Below, piece by piece: positions 8,504 to 18,025 of a DNA stretch of 64,000 nt. The first letter of the stretch is position 1. Every line of letters starts with the position of its first letter. The notes under the pieces were generated by a model that was not told where the DNA came from, made no database searches, and saw only the letters and a list, made by a program, of their open reading frames with translations. This stretch comes from Cellvibrionaceae bacterium. GTDB taxonomy: Bacteria; Pseudomonadota; Gammaproteobacteria; Pseudomonadales; Cellvibrionaceae. The stretch is from positions 248,001 through 312,000 of the forward strand of contig JAGKWQ010000006.1 of assembly GCA_021151825.1 (NCBI GenBank), given 5' to 3'. Both the position numbers and the translations under genes were made by a program.

Positions 8504-9946
8504 ATGATCATCGTACCCACAGAAAAACAACTGGATTGGCGGCATGCCCCTTTAGTGTTGTGCGCGTTAGTATTTATCAATGTAATGGTGTTCTTTCTTT
8601 ACCAAAGCAGTGATACCCCGAAACTTATTGAAGTGATGACCAAGTATCAGGTGCAAGGCTACTTTGAGCGTGAATGGCCAGTATTTGAGGAGTACCTGAA
8701 AAAGAATAATGAAAATGAATTGTTGGGCGAATATCGTTCAGCGGTAGCCGATGAAGATACTACCGCTGTGATCGGCGATATGCTGATGCATGCGGATTTC
8801 TATAATTATTTAACACAAAACGCACGCAGTCATTTCAATCCCGATTTTTACGACGAATGGGCCCCCCAGCGCGAACTCATGCACAAACGCATTCAATCGG
8901 TGAGCTATCTTGCGAATGGTTTAACGCCGGCCCATTTACGGATTTCCTCATTAATTACTCATCAGTTTTTGCACGGCGATATTATGCATTTGCTGGGCAA
9001 TATGTTCTTTTTAATCATCTGTGGTTTTGCAGTGGAAGCGGCTATCGGTCATTGGCGATTTTTAGCATTTTATCTATTGTCCGGTGTAACAGGTGGCCTT
9101 GCTCATGCGGCTTCCGATTGGGAAAGCACTGGTCCATTGGTGGGTGCATCCGGCGCTATTTCGGGTGTGATGGCAATGTATCTTGCGGTGTTTCGGTGGA
9201 AAAAAATCGAATTCTTTTATTGGTTTTTCTTTTTTGTCGGCTATTTCCGGGCGCCGGCGTTATTAATTTTGCCATTTTATATCGGTAAGGAAATTTACAG
9301 TTACCAGTTTGACTCTGAATCCAATGTGGCTTTTATGGCGCACGCCGGTGGTTTCGTGGCGGGTGCGGTATTAATTGGCCTGGCGTGGTTGTTTAATCGT
9401 TCTGTGTTCAATACGGAATATATCGAGTCTGAGCAAATTGCGAATCCGCACCAACAACAGTTGGCAGAAATCTACGAAAATATTGAACGCTTTCGCTTTG
9501 AAAAAGCGCTGGCCTTGGTGAATGAGTTGATTTCGCAGCAAGGGCAAGATTTTGAGTTGGCAATGATTCGTTACAATCTATTAAAGATCGGGCGCGGTGA
9601 AACTTTTCAACAATCAGCGTTGGCGTTGTTAACGCAGCCATTACTAACCCCGGAACACATTAAAAAATTGGATAAAGTGTGGCAAGAAAATCCGGAGGTG
9701 CATTCGCAGCTCAATGAACAAACGGCTTTAAAGTTGGGAATGCAATTTGCTGCACTGGAAAATCCCTCATCGGCCGAGCAAGTATTTAATGAGCTCTTGC
9801 GGGCAAAATCCAGAAATCCGGCGCTGTCAGTGTTTGCTCTGAAATTGGCGGCGGCATTCCAGCGTCTGCGCGATGGTCAGAAAAAAGCACATTATGAATC
9901 ATTGGCGGCCCAACTGACGCAAGGAGCAGAACGTGGATTACTGTAA
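8504..9946 (+). CDS. Rhomboid-family intramembrane serine protease with C-terminal helical/TPR-like domain
   Basis: 480 residues. TM1 lies at ~17-33, then a ~110-residue extramembrane loop. The rhomboid core spans ~145-300: HQFLHGDIMHLLGNM, the catalytic serine in GASGAISG (S216) and the catalytic histidine in FMAHAGGFVAGA (H280). All catalytic elements are present, so it should be an active protease cutting membrane proteins. Residues ~310-480 are soluble and helical with TPR-like spacing. Its stop overlaps the next gene by 14 bp, implying coupled expression with the zinc-ribbon/TPR membrane protein, a plausible partner or substrate. Confidence 0.85.
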   Translation: MIIVPTEKQLDWRHAPLVLCALVFINVMVFFLYQSSDTPKLIEVMTKYQVQGYFEREWPVFEEYLKKNNENELLGEYRSAVADEDTTAVIGDMLMHADFYNYLTQNARSHFNPDFYDEWAPQRELMHKRIQSVSYLANGLTPAHLRISSLITHQFLHGDIMHLLGNMFFLIICGFAVEAAIGHWRFLAFYLLSGVTGGLAHAASDWESTGPLVGASGAISGVMAMYLAVFRWKKIEFFYWFFFFVGYFRAPALLILPFYIGKEIYSYQFDSESNVAFMAHAGGFVAGAVLIGLAWLFNRSVFNTEYIESEQIANPHQQQLAEIYENIERFRFEKALALVNELISQQGQDFELAMIRYNLLKIGRGETFQQSALALLTQPLLTPEHIKKLDKVWQENPEVHSQLNEQTALKLGMQFAALENPSSAEQVFNELLRAKSRNPALSVFALKLAAAFQRLRDGQKKAHYESLAAQLTQGAERGLL

Positions 9947-11459
9947 ATATCACCCTCTGGATGGCGCCACGTATTTTTGCCGCCAATGCAATATTCACCA
10001 GTGTGATCGTTGCGTGAATGATGAAAAAAACAAGCGCCATACCTTGCATTGTTTTGTGTGCGATGCAGTAGTAGAAAGCCTGGGGTCCGCCAATACCGTT
10101 ACACCGTTTTGGCGCCGCCTGAAGGAGGCATTTAAATACCCGCTCAATTCCTCGGCAATGAGTTTGATTGTTATCACGTCAATTATGTCGGTGGTAGCAG
10201 TACTCATGCCGTTTTTGTTTGTCATCTCGATTGTGATGTACCTGTTTGCTGCGGGGGCGATGCTTAAGTACAGTTTTACCTGTCTTGAGCGCACTGCAAT
10301 GGGAGAAATGAAAGCGCCAGATGTGATGGAGGCTTATCAAGGCGGAATTAAATTATTACTCCAGCTAATTTTAATCACCATCGTCATGTCGGTATTTGCC
10401 GGTCTGGCTGCTTATTATGTGGGGGTTACGCTCGGAGGAATTTTAGGGGTTATTGCTGTTGTCAGTTTTCCAGCAGTGCTAATTCGTTTTGCGCAAACGG
10501 AAAGTATGTTTGAAGCACTCAATCCTCTGGCAGCAATCGCCTTGATGGCCGCTATAGGTTTACCCTACGGGTTATTGATCGTTTTTATGTTGATCATGAT
10601 GACCTCTGTCGGTGTATTGCATGAATGGATAAATACAATTCTTCCTGCCGGTGCATTTTTGGTTCAGTCGATAATTTCCAGTTACTACATGGTAGTCATG
10701 TTCCATTTAATGGGGTACATGTTATTTCAATACCAGCAAGAGTTGGGTTACAGCGCGCGCTCCGATGAAGATGATGAGCAACCGGAGCGCAGTGATCTTG
10801 AGCGTATGACAGCAAAAATGGATGTGTTGTTAAAAGAGGGGGATTATGAGCAATTGGTAGGGCTTTATTATCAAGCGTTTAAACAATTCCCTAACGAAGC
10901 CAATTTTTTTGACCGTTTTTTTGATTTGTTATACGTATGTAAAAAGTCTGCATTGATGGCCGATTATGGACTGACTTATCTGGAATTTTTATTGCGTAAA
11001 AAGCGCTTTGATAAACTTACCGCAACCTTTAAACAAATCATGTTACTGGTGCCGGATTATCTTCCGGATTCACCTGCGATGCGCGTACAGCTTGCCACAT
11101 TCTTGCGTCAACAAGGTGATTTAAAATTAGCGGTTAAAATGCTCAATGGGATGCATAAGTTATATCCCGAGTTTGCCGATTTACCTGCTGCCTACACATT
11201 GCTGGCCGAATGTTTGAATGATTTGCCCAATATGCAAACGCAAGCCGAAAAATGCCGTCAAATGGCGATGCAATTAGCGCGGCGTGCTGAGGCAAAAAAA
11301 GTCGAATTGGAAATGCCGCAACAAGCAAAGCGAATTACCGAAGAGAACCCTGCAAATTCGGCTGCGCCTAAAGGCAGGCGTGGACCGCCACCCGCAGCGC
11401 CCAGCGGTTTAACGCTAGCTTTGGTTCCATTGGATATTCACAGTGCGGATAAAAATTAA
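9933..11459 (+). CDS. Zinc-ribbon (B-box-like) membrane protein with TPR tail
   Basis: 508 residues from a GTG start preceded by AGGAG inside the rhomboid gene. Residues 1-50 hold a Cys/His cluster (CKYHP, CRQCNIHQCDRC, HTLHCFVC) resembling a B-box zinc finger. Then come about six transmembrane helices (~75-260) in a DUF4013/Yip-like arrangement, and a cytosolic helical domain (~285-460) with tetratricopeptide-like repeats, ending in a Pro/Ala-rich tail. No known function. The 14-bp overlap with the rhomboid gene suggests the two proteins work together. Strong terminator after it. Confidence 0.7.
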   Translation: MDYCKYHPLDGATYFCRQCNIHQCDRCVNDEKNKRHTLHCFVCDAVVESLGSANTVTPFWRRLKEAFKYPLNSSAMSLIVITSIMSVVAVLMPFLFVISIVMYLFAAGAMLKYSFTCLERTAMGEMKAPDVMEAYQGGIKLLLQLILITIVMSVFAGLAAYYVGVTLGGILGVIAVVSFPAVLIRFAQTESMFEALNPLAAIALMAAIGLPYGLLIVFMLIMMTSVGVLHEWINTILPAGAFLVQSIISSYYMVVMFHLMGYMLFQYQQELGYSARSDEDDEQPERSDLERMTAKMDVLLKEGDYEQLVGLYYQAFKQFPNEANFFDRFFDLLYVCKKSALMADYGLTYLEFLLRKKRFDKLTATFKQIMLLVPDYLPDSPAMRVQLATFLRQQGDLKLAVKMLNGMHKLYPEFADLPAAYTLLAECLNDLPNMQTQAEKCRQMAMQLARRAEAKKVELEMPQQAKRITEENPANSAAPKGRRGPPPAAPSGLTLALVPLDIHSADKN

Positions 11460-11465
11460 TTAAAA

Positions 11466-11493
11466 AAGGGCGCTTATGCGCCCTTAGTTTTTT
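11466..11493 (+). terminator. Rho-independent terminator
   Basis: 8-bp stem AAGGGCGC/GCGCCCTT with TTAT loop and a run of T. It lies between convergent genes and may also serve the pectate lyase gene on the other strand. Confidence 0.88.
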
Positions 11494-11509
11494 CTACTGA
11501 AGTTGCTTA

Positions 11510-14500
11510 TTATTGGCAAGATGTGTGGGGAAGGGCGTAATAGCGATCCGCTGCCAATGGTGAGTTAAATGGAAATGCACCGTATTTACCTGCTGTCGCG
11601 CTTACATAATCTTCCAATTGCTGCCCGGCACTGAAGCGCCAGTGGTTAATCACCGAGCGGGAATTGGCGTTATAGTTTTGGCTCAAATCAGCAACACTAC
11701 CGGAAGCAGCCGTTAGTGGTGTTTTGGTGGATTCATCCAGGTTGCAGGCACCATCGGCAAACCATAAATAAATTCCTTCACCACGATAATTGCCACCGCT
11801 TACATCGCGAATCAAATTACTTTGCAATTCGGCGAGTGATGCTTCCAGTGAGCTTTTTTCTTGCAAGCTGCGATTTACCACAAACATATTATCCTCAAAC
11901 AATACGCTGGCGCCGACGCGAATGCTCAACAGGTCTTTGCGATAATTCACAAACAGATTATTAAACATATGCGTTGTACCACGGCGAATTAATGGCACGC
12001 GGCGTAACGTATTACCCAGGGTATTGTATTGATCATCTGTAGTCACAAATGCATTGTGATGCATCGTAGTGCGAATTTGCGCATCAATAGTATGGCTATC
12101 GCTAGAGCTGTGCAGGGTTGCGCGTTTTACATTTTGCACTTTGTTGAATGACATGGTGATGTTGTAAGCACCAACCTTCACATCAAATGCCGAGTCGCCA
12201 GTGGTATCAAACGTATTCTTATGAATCCAGATGTCGTGCGATGCTCCAGTGGAGCGAATCATATCCGGGTCGACATAATGGTCTTCGGTATGGCCTGCAC
12301 CTTTAAAGCTCAAGTGAGTCAGTATCACATGCTCAGCAGTCTGGGTTGGTGAACCGGTAGAATCTTTACCAATCGCAAAACCACTGAACAGGAAATAGGC
12401 CTCACTCATGCGGCCGTCGATACTTTTATTGGAGCCAATCACCGGGTTGCGAATCGGGTTGTTGGATTTATTCATCGCCGTGTTAAAGAACGTCGTTACA
12501 CAAGCCGATTCACTCACACTGTTTTTTGCACACCATTGTTGGTAATTAACGCATTCAGCTTCAGTGGCACCGAGAATGGATTGCACGGTAGCGTTACTAC
12601 AACCCAAACGATACATTCCAATTTCATGGGGGTGTGCAAATTCAACTTTATCGAACACTATCCAGTTGTGTGCATCACCGGTAATGGCCTCCAGAATTTG
12701 TTGCTCAACAGATTTACTCGATGTTTTGGTGATAACAGTGAGTTTGCTATTGCCATTGGGATCGTAACCGCCGCGTGCATTTTCGCCATAGCCAACAGGC
12801 GTGCCGAGTGTTTTATATAAACATTCCACAATGTCCTGATCGGTTTGCAATGCAGTATCGCGCCAGTTAACGCTTGGATTGGTTGCGAGGTTAATGCAAT
12901 CCGCACTCAAGTTTACATCGCCCGGAACATAAGGTGTGCTGGATGAAGAACTGCTAACGCTGGAATTAATTGCGCTCGTTGATGCACTGGATGCAATTGA
13001 TGAAATGCTCGATAAAACACTGGAGCTGCTACTTGCAATAGCGCTATTAACACTGGAAGAAGATCCAACAGAACCATCTGTATATTCCACTACCAGGTTA
13101 TCAATGGTGACAGTTGCCGAGCTCTCGGTACGCAACGCAATGAATGAATTATTTGTACCAACTGTTGGCGATATCTCAACACGTTGCCCTGCTGTTAAAC
13201 TGTTTGCAGTAGCTTCAAATACTTTTGAATTTGTACTGTGAATCGAATTGCCCTGACTGGTGGTATTATTATCAACATACACTTGCAATTTTCCGGAACC
13301 GGATGCAGCAATTACAGTAAAACTAATACGATAGGGGCGAGCTAAATCAAAATCGCCATTCGCATTAGTATCACTTGCTGTGGTAGATGCGCGCGGTGGG
13401 CGATTGCCGATTGTTAAACGTGCCCCCGCTAACGTGAGTTCGTTGTTGGTGATAGTAATACCGCTACTTCCGCCGGTGATAAAATAAAGTGCAGACGATA
13501 AATCGGTAGATATTGATTTGTAGCTTGCACTAAACAGCGTTGCTTTATCGATATTAAATGCCTCATTAATAAATTGGTTATTGCTCGTAGACGTTGCAGA
13601 AGAGCTTGATCCAATTACCGGTGCTTCGCTACTGGCTGCTGAGGAGGATGCAACGCTTGAGCTTGTTAATGATGATGAAGCAGCTGAACTCACAACAATA
13701 ATTGATGATGCACTACTACTAGTAACAGCAGATGAAACTGCAATCGAGCTGCTGCTAGAGGTTTCTGTTGTTAAAGAAATTTTTCCTGTTCCCGCATTTG
13801 CCATAACAATTGCAGGTACTGTGGACGAATGATCCAATTCAACACTGTACGGAACTGTAACGCTACAGGTTGATTGTAATTGGCCGTCGACAACTTCAGG
13901 AATGACCAATGCACCATTACCCACAGTGCGGCTGTAATAAATGGAGGGGAGCACTGTGTTTTCATTATTGGTTTGCCAGCAGCCCGGTTGATTTGAATCG
14001 TCAGAAGCAATTAACGGGTTATTCACATTGTAGAAATAATTGCTTTCTACCAGTGCCTTCGCATTCATCCGTGAATTAATCGCATGGAACATATAATCAA
14101 TACGATCATTAGACCAGTAGTTGTTATACATATGCACCAAGGCATGGCGAATTAACGGTGTGCGTTGCTCAATGTTTTTGTACCAGTTGTGATGGAAAGT
14201 GATATTGGTATTTTTATTATCGCTATCACTTGAGCCGATTAAACCGGCACGGCTGGAATCATTGTAAAGGTTGTAAGAAACTGTCACGTTGGTGACGCCG
14301 GCTTTCATATCTAACAATGAATCGTAACCATCTTTTTCACCTCCGGATGCTTCAAGATGGTTATGATCAATCCACACTCGATTCACATTGGTTTCCATAC
14401 CAATTGCATCACCACCATTCGAAGTAGGTGAGCCGCTTTTTTTAACGTTACGAATGTGCAGGTTTTGCAAAATAATATTGGATGCATCGCGCACATGAAT

Positions 14501-15865
14501 ACCAATTTCATCAAACAGCGCATTGGTACCCACACCAATAATTGAAACGTTACTCATCTGCTTTATTTCAATAACATCTGCCTGGGTATTGCAACCCTGT
14601 GCGGTGGTATTTGCATGAGTGATAGTGCCGTTTACCAGAATAGTAATGGGCGCGCTTGCTGTGGCGCGGCTACAAAGTGCAGCATTTAATTGTGTGCCGG
14701 TTGATACGGTAACCACAGCGCCGCCCTGACCACCCGTTACTCCTGCGTGCGCAGCAAAACCTTCTATTTTCGCAGGGCGAAGCGCGCCATTATAAGAAGC
14801 TGCACTGCTGGATGATTTGCTAGTTGCAGGAATGCTACTTGATGTAATAGAACTCATCGAACTGGATGAGGTACTTACAGGTGTTGTGATACTCGAGCTG
14901 GATTTACTGCTCGCACTCGATAGCGATGTTGAAGATGAGGAATTCATAACAGAGCCATCCAGATATTCAATGACCAAGTCATCAATAGTGACTGAGGCAG
15001 AGCTTTCCGTACGCAATGCGATAAATGAATTCGCAGTACCAACCGTTGGTAGAAGTTCGATGGTTTGTCCGGCAACCAAACTATTTGCAGATGCATTAAA
15101 TACACGTGAAGCGCTACCATGTAACGAATTGCCTGCACTGGTTGTGTTGTTATCTACCAATACTTGCAATGTACCGGAACCGGAGCTGGCAACTACACGG
15201 AAAGAAATACGATAAGGCCTGCTTAAATCCAGATCGCCATTGGCAGTTGTATCACTTGTTGTCGTAGTGCTGCGCGGTGGCTTGTGGCCAATAGTTAAAC
15301 GCGCTGCCGTTAAGGTAAGCTCGTTATTGGCAATTGTAATTCCGCTGTTGCCGCCAGTAACAAAAAATAGTGGTGCGGTTGCGTCAGTGGAAACGGAACG
15401 ATAAGCAGCGCTAAATAAAGTCGCTTTATCGATATTAAATAGTTCATTCAACAGCGTGCGACTTGCTGCGCTAGAAGATGAAGAGCTGACTTCTGTGCCG
15501 GCTGCTGACCATACGAATGTTGATTGATTAAACGGCAGCGAGCGATTATGGCGAATGGTGATGGTATCTGCGGGTGTTATTTGTTCATCAGCAGCAAGAT
15601 TACCCAGAGCAACACTTCCATCAATAATACTGGAACCAGTTCCAACAGCAGTTAAGGTTTGGCTTGCATTAGTTACTGCCCGCGCACCATTTTTTACAGT
15701 GACAGAAAATACGTAATCATAATTAGTACGATCAACGCGGGTCTCACTCAGCTTCGTCAATGTAACTACATTGAGATCCAGTGCATGAGCTGCACTTGCC
15801 AGGCAAAGTGTAGAAACAACAGTGTTGCTAATTAAGCGCTGCAAAAAAGAAATTTTATTATTCAT
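11510..15865 (-). CDS. Exported bimodular pectate lyase (two PL1-type domains) with polyserine linkers
   Basis: 1451 residues. Layout: signal peptide 1-28; a beta-rich domain ~29-123; module A1 ~138-305; Ser-rich linker ~306-357; PL1-type beta-helix ~361-700 with VWIDHNHLE, DSLLDMKAG and RTPLIRHALVHMYNN (family substrate/catalytic Arg region); Ser-rich linker ~702-763; module A2 ~764-932, a clear duplicate of A1 (both start N-E-x-FNIDKATLFSA); Ser-rich linker; a second, divergent PL1-like beta-helix ~985-1451 with IWIHKNTFD and RRVPLIRRGTTHMFNN. It should cleave polygalacturonate by beta-elimination outside the cell. Start at ATG 15865 (GGAGG upstream); an upstream ATG at 15922 would bury the signal peptide. 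It follows the PEP-CTERM-like gene by 14 bp. Confidence 0.88.
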   Translation of the reverse strand: MNNKISFLQRLISNTVVSTLCLASAAHALDLNVVTLTKLSETRVDRTNYDYVFSVTVKNGARAVTNASQTLTAVGTGSSIIDGSVALGNLAADEQITPADTITIRHNRSLPFNQSTFVWSAAGTEVSSSSSSAASRTLLNELFNIDKATLFSAAYRSVSTDATAPLFFVTGGNSGITIANNELTLTAARLTIGHKPPRSTTTTSDTTANGDLDLSRPYRISFRVVASSGSGTLQVLVDNNTTSAGNSLHGSASRVFNASANSLVAGQTIELLPTVGTANSFIALRTESSASVTIDDLVIEYLDGSVMNSSSSTSLSSASSKSSSSITTPVSTSSSSMSSITSSSIPATSKSSSSAASYNGALRPAKIEGFAAHAGVTGGQGGAVVTVSTGTQLNAALCSRATASAPITILVNGTITHANTTAQGCNTQADVIEIKQMSNVSIIGVGTNALFDEIGIHVRDASNIILQNLHIRNVKKSGSPTSNGGDAIGMETNVNRVWIDHNHLEASGGEKDGYDSLLDMKAGVTNVTVSYNLYNDSSRAGLIGSSDSDNKNTNITFHHNWYKNIEQRTPLIRHALVHMYNNYWSNDRIDYMFHAINSRMNAKALVESNYFYNVNNPLIASDDSNQPGCWQTNNENTVLPSIYYSRTVGNGALVIPEVVDGQLQSTCSVTVPYSVELDHSSTVPAIVMANAGTGKISLTTETSSSSSIAVSSAVTSSSASSIIVVSSAASSSLTSSSVASSSAASSEAPVIGSSSSATSTSNNQFINEAFNIDKATLFSASYKSISTDLSSALYFITGGSSGITITNNELTLAGARLTIGNRPPRASTTASDTNANGDFDLARPYRISFTVIAASGSGKLQVYVDNNTTSQGNSIHSTNSKVFEATANSLTAGQRVEISPTVGTNNSFIALRTESSATVTIDNLVVEYTDGSVGSSSSVNSAIASSSSSVLSSISSIASSASTSAINSSVSSSSSSTPYVPGDVNLSADCINLATNPSVNWRDTALQTDQDIVECLYKTLGTPVGYGENARGGYDPNGNSKLTVITKTSSKSVEQQILEAITGDAHNWIVFDKVEFAHPHEIGMYRLGCSNATVQSILGATEAECVNYQQWCAKNSVSESACVTTFFNTAMNKSNNPIRNPVIGSNKSIDGRMSEAYFLFSGFAIGKDSTGSPTQTAEHVILTHLSFKGAGHTEDHYVDPDMIRSTGASHDIWIHKNTFDTTGDSAFDVKVGAYNITMSFNKVQNVKRATLHSSSDSHTIDAQIRTTMHHNAFVTTDDQYNTLGNTLRRVPLIRRGTTHMFNNLFVNYRKDLLSIRVGASVLFEDNMFVVNRSLQEKSSLEASLAELQSNLIRDVSGGNYRGEGIYLWFADGACNLDESTKTPLTAASGSVADLSQNYNANSRSVINHWRFSAGQQLEDYVSATAGKYGAFPFNSPLAADRYYALPHTSCQ

Positions 15866-15879
15866 AGCCACCTCCATTA

Positions 15880-16425
15880 TTAATGGCTTACAGCCAAATG
15901 AAAACGGTTGCGTGCTATGCATAAGCGGCGATGTAACGCGAGTGCAAATAATCCGAATAGAATTAATGTTATCGACGAGGATTCGGGAACTGATTTGCTG
16001 ATTGGAGTGGAAACACCGGATGCAGTTACCTGAAAATCGGCATCATACAAATCATAATTTAATGCAGGCAGGGCGCTGCTGCCAATAAAAGTAAACGCAA
16101 TGCGTGCAGAACCAGAGATCAAACCTGCGGAATTAAAACTATCGAATAAACCCGCCCCCAGTAAACTATCCGGCTGGAAAATCACGCTGTCCCACGCGAA
16201 TGGGCTGAATACGATAGACAAGTCACTGAATAATGCTTCAGAAAAATACAGTGAAAAACCTTCGATTGTTTCGCCAGTGCCAAGGGTCAGTTGAATATCA
16301 ACAGTGCCCTTATTGCCGGTTAGTTCTGAAAAATCTGTAGTGATTAAGGCTGCTTGTGTGGAATTAGTTATGCCAACCAACATTGATAAAATAAAAATAA
16401 TGCTGCTGAAAAAATGTCGTTTCAT
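15880..16425 (-). CDS. Exported PEP-CTERM-like anchored protein
   Basis: 181 residues from ATG 16425 (AAGGGGA upstream). Signal peptide ~1-25 (ends TQAA). The mature part is a beta-rich domain (VDIQLTLGTGETIEGFSLYFSEALF ... NYDLYDADFQVT) resembling the cohesin-like fold often seen with PEP-CTERM tails. C-terminus: VPESSSITLILFGLFALALHRR, the tripartite PEP-CTERM sorting signal with PES in place of PEP and an unusually long ~15-residue tail after the arginines. It is first in a two-gene unit with the pectate lyase, so it may be a surface partner for pectin degradation; that role is inference. Confidence 0.65.
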   Translation of the reverse strand: MKRHFFSSIIFILSMLVGITNSTQAALITTDFSELTGNKGTVDIQLTLGTGETIEGFSLYFSEALFSDLSIVFSPFAWDSVIFQPDSLLGAGLFDSFNSAGLISGSARIAFTFIGSSALPALNYDLYDADFQVTASGVSTPISKSVPESSSITLILFGLFALALHRRLCIARNRFHLAVSH

Positions 16426-16479
16426 GGTTTTCCCCTTTATATTGTGTATGGAAGGGTACTCACTGAATAACATTGCCAT

Positions 16480-16809
16480 GGGATGTTTGCTGCAATGAAA
16501 AGCATTACATTAGCCCAAAGCTAATGTACGCACAGGCAGCTCACGAATTTTATTAGAATAATAAATAGTGTTATAGCTCTATCAATTAGAGCCGATTATT
16601 GACCGGGAAATCATTGCGAATGGGCACACTTAAGCCCTTATATAACTGGAATCGATACTGCTGAGACTAGTTTTATTGTTATTTCTAGCATTTATTAAAG
16701 CGCAAGCACTTGGCATTGCGAGAGGCTGTATTCTAACCAGATCACCTGTTCACTGCCAATGAAATTTTCAATACGATTGTTTTTATATACATCAATAATG
16801 CCGCTATCT
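16480..16809. other. Intergenic region upstream of the PEP-CTERM/pectate lyase unit
   Basis: Noncoding stretch of about 330 bp that should contain the promoter and carbon-source control of the lyase unit on the minus strand. I saw no gene and could not assign a promoter or operator with confidence. Confidence 0.4.
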
Positions 16810-16900
16810 AACCGTAACCCGTATAGAGTCTACCGAAATGCGGGGTAATTCGAAGACTCATTTACCCGTAATATGATTCACTCCTTACGGGCTACAGATT
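16810..16900. repeat. 91-bp palindromic intergenic repeat, copy 1
   Basis: Begins AACCGTAACCCGTATAGAGT and ends CACTCCTTACGGGCTACAGA (slightly short of the coordinate end). The outer arms (GTAACCCGTA...GAGT / CACTC...TTACGGGCTAC) and inner arms (GCGGGGTAA / TTTACCCGTAA) are inverted, so the element could fold as a branched hairpin. It resembles REP/BIME-type elements of Pseudomonas relatives (GTAGCCCG...). It lies downstream of the transaldolase-like gene. Confidence 0.7.
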
Positions 16901-16943
16901 GTGTGAAAGTAAGTCAAACATACGTGAATATGTAGCACTATCG

Positions 16944-17034
16944 AACCGTAGCCCGTATGGAGTTTAACGAAATACGGGATAATTCGAAGACTCAGTTCCC
17001 CGTAATACATTTCACTCTTTACGGGCTACAGATT
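16944..17034. repeat. 91-bp palindromic intergenic repeat, copy 2
   Basis: Same length and orientation as the copy at 16810 and about 85% identical by eye, start-to-start distance 134 bp. It ends three bases before the stop codon of the transaldolase-like gene, so its hairpin could also act as that gene's 3' end. Confidence 0.7.
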
Positions 17035-17036
17035 TT

Positions 17037-17990
17037 TTACAGTGACTCAATTTTTTCTTTAATAAAATTATCTAATTGATACTGATTCATATCCAGCTCG
17101 CGAATATCCTGCGCGAGTTTTTCATGGGCCATGGCGTTAATTGTTAAATGCCAGCGAAAATCTTTTTCAGATATTGCTGGTGGGCGCTCATAGACATCGG
17201 CGGGTTTGTCCAGCTTACGTTCCAAAGGGTGATGTTCTTGCTGGAGTTGTTGTGCGAGTAGTGTTGTTAATTCAAGTTGATCACAACCTGCCAGCTGCTG
17301 AACTTGTTTGATGCTGCTAAATTCAGTTCCTCTGATCAGGGTTTTATAACCCAAATATTTCAGGTTGGTATAAATGTGACTGAGTGTTGCGACACCGGGA
17401 TCATTCGTTGAGTAATCCTGGGGCTCATAAGTTTGGTACCAACTGCTCGCTGGACCGACGGGGATAGACAACACTTCTGCTTCCGCATCTGCACCTGCTT
17501 GCGCCTGGACAAAACTGTACACCATTGTGAGGTGGGTGTTGATTGCTCTTCGCTTCAACTCACGAGCGGCAGTTATACCCTCCCAGGTGGCGGGAATTTT
17601 TATCAATAATTGCGCGGCGCTTGCCCTGCTATAACGATATTGTTCGTGGATATTGCTGGCTTGATTGATGATACCGTCGATGTCAAAGGCCAGGTCTGCA
17701 TCCAACTCGATTGAAATTTGACCGGGCAGTTGCGCGTTGAAATCTTTTGCAAAATTCAATATCAAATTACGGCGAATACTTTTTGCATAATCGCCGTTCC
17801 AGCGCTGGTCACGGCTGTCATTAATTGCTTTTTGTAAGATCGTGTTAAATTGCGGCTCATTGAGCAGTGAAAGAATTGTTTTGGAACAGATGGCAGTGTG
17901 CGTCGCAGAAAATGATTTTACCCGGCTAACATCCACCTCCTGAATAGCGAGACTACTAAATTTTTTTAACTCTTCTAACTGGTTTGGCAT
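17037..17990 (-). CDS. Divergent transaldolase-like protein
   Basis: 317 residues, same length and overall pattern as transaldolase TalB (pentose phosphate pathway). The Schiff-base lysine region is kept (QLLIKIPATWEGI), as is ISIELDADLAFD with the general-acid glutamate. Other sites differ from TalB by my alignment: TTNPS is replaced, the INxN asparagine is His (INTHLT), and the two phosphate-binding arginines appear to be Pro (PVGPASSWY) and Ser (GTEFSSI). Start ATG 17990 has an optimal GGAGG; an upstream in-frame start at 18029 overlaps the kinase gene. It lies 35 bp after the kinase gene, same strand, so probably co-transcribed. A normal transaldolase role is doubtful. Confidence 0.75.
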   Translation of the reverse strand: MPNQLEELKKFSSLAIQEVDVSRVKSFSATHTAICSKTILSLLNEPQFNTILQKAINDSRDQRWNGDYAKSIRRNLILNFAKDFNAQLPGQISIELDADLAFDIDGIINQASNIHEQYRYSRASAAQLLIKIPATWEGITAARELKRRAINTHLTMVYSFVQAQAGADAEAEVLSIPVGPASSWYQTYEPQDYSTNDPGVATLSHIYTNLKYLGYKTLIRGTEFSSIKQVQQLAGCDQLELTTLLAQQLQQEHHPLERKLDKPADVYERPPAISEKDFRWHLTINAMAHEKLAQDIRELDMNQYQLDNFIKEKIESL

Positions 17991-18025
17991 TTTTCCTCCG
18001 TGGGATTCGTTGATGAAATTACTAT

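Noticed and set aside
11750..15000. Repeated Ser-codon tracts as a CRISPR or satellite array
   Set aside because: Repeats are irregular, in frame, and code polyserine linkers between domains.
12936..15215. Long plus-strand frames opposite the pectate lyase gene
   Set aside because: They are antisense to the serine-rich linkers and duplicated modules; low-complexity Leu/Glu/Asp strings are what antisense serine codons give.
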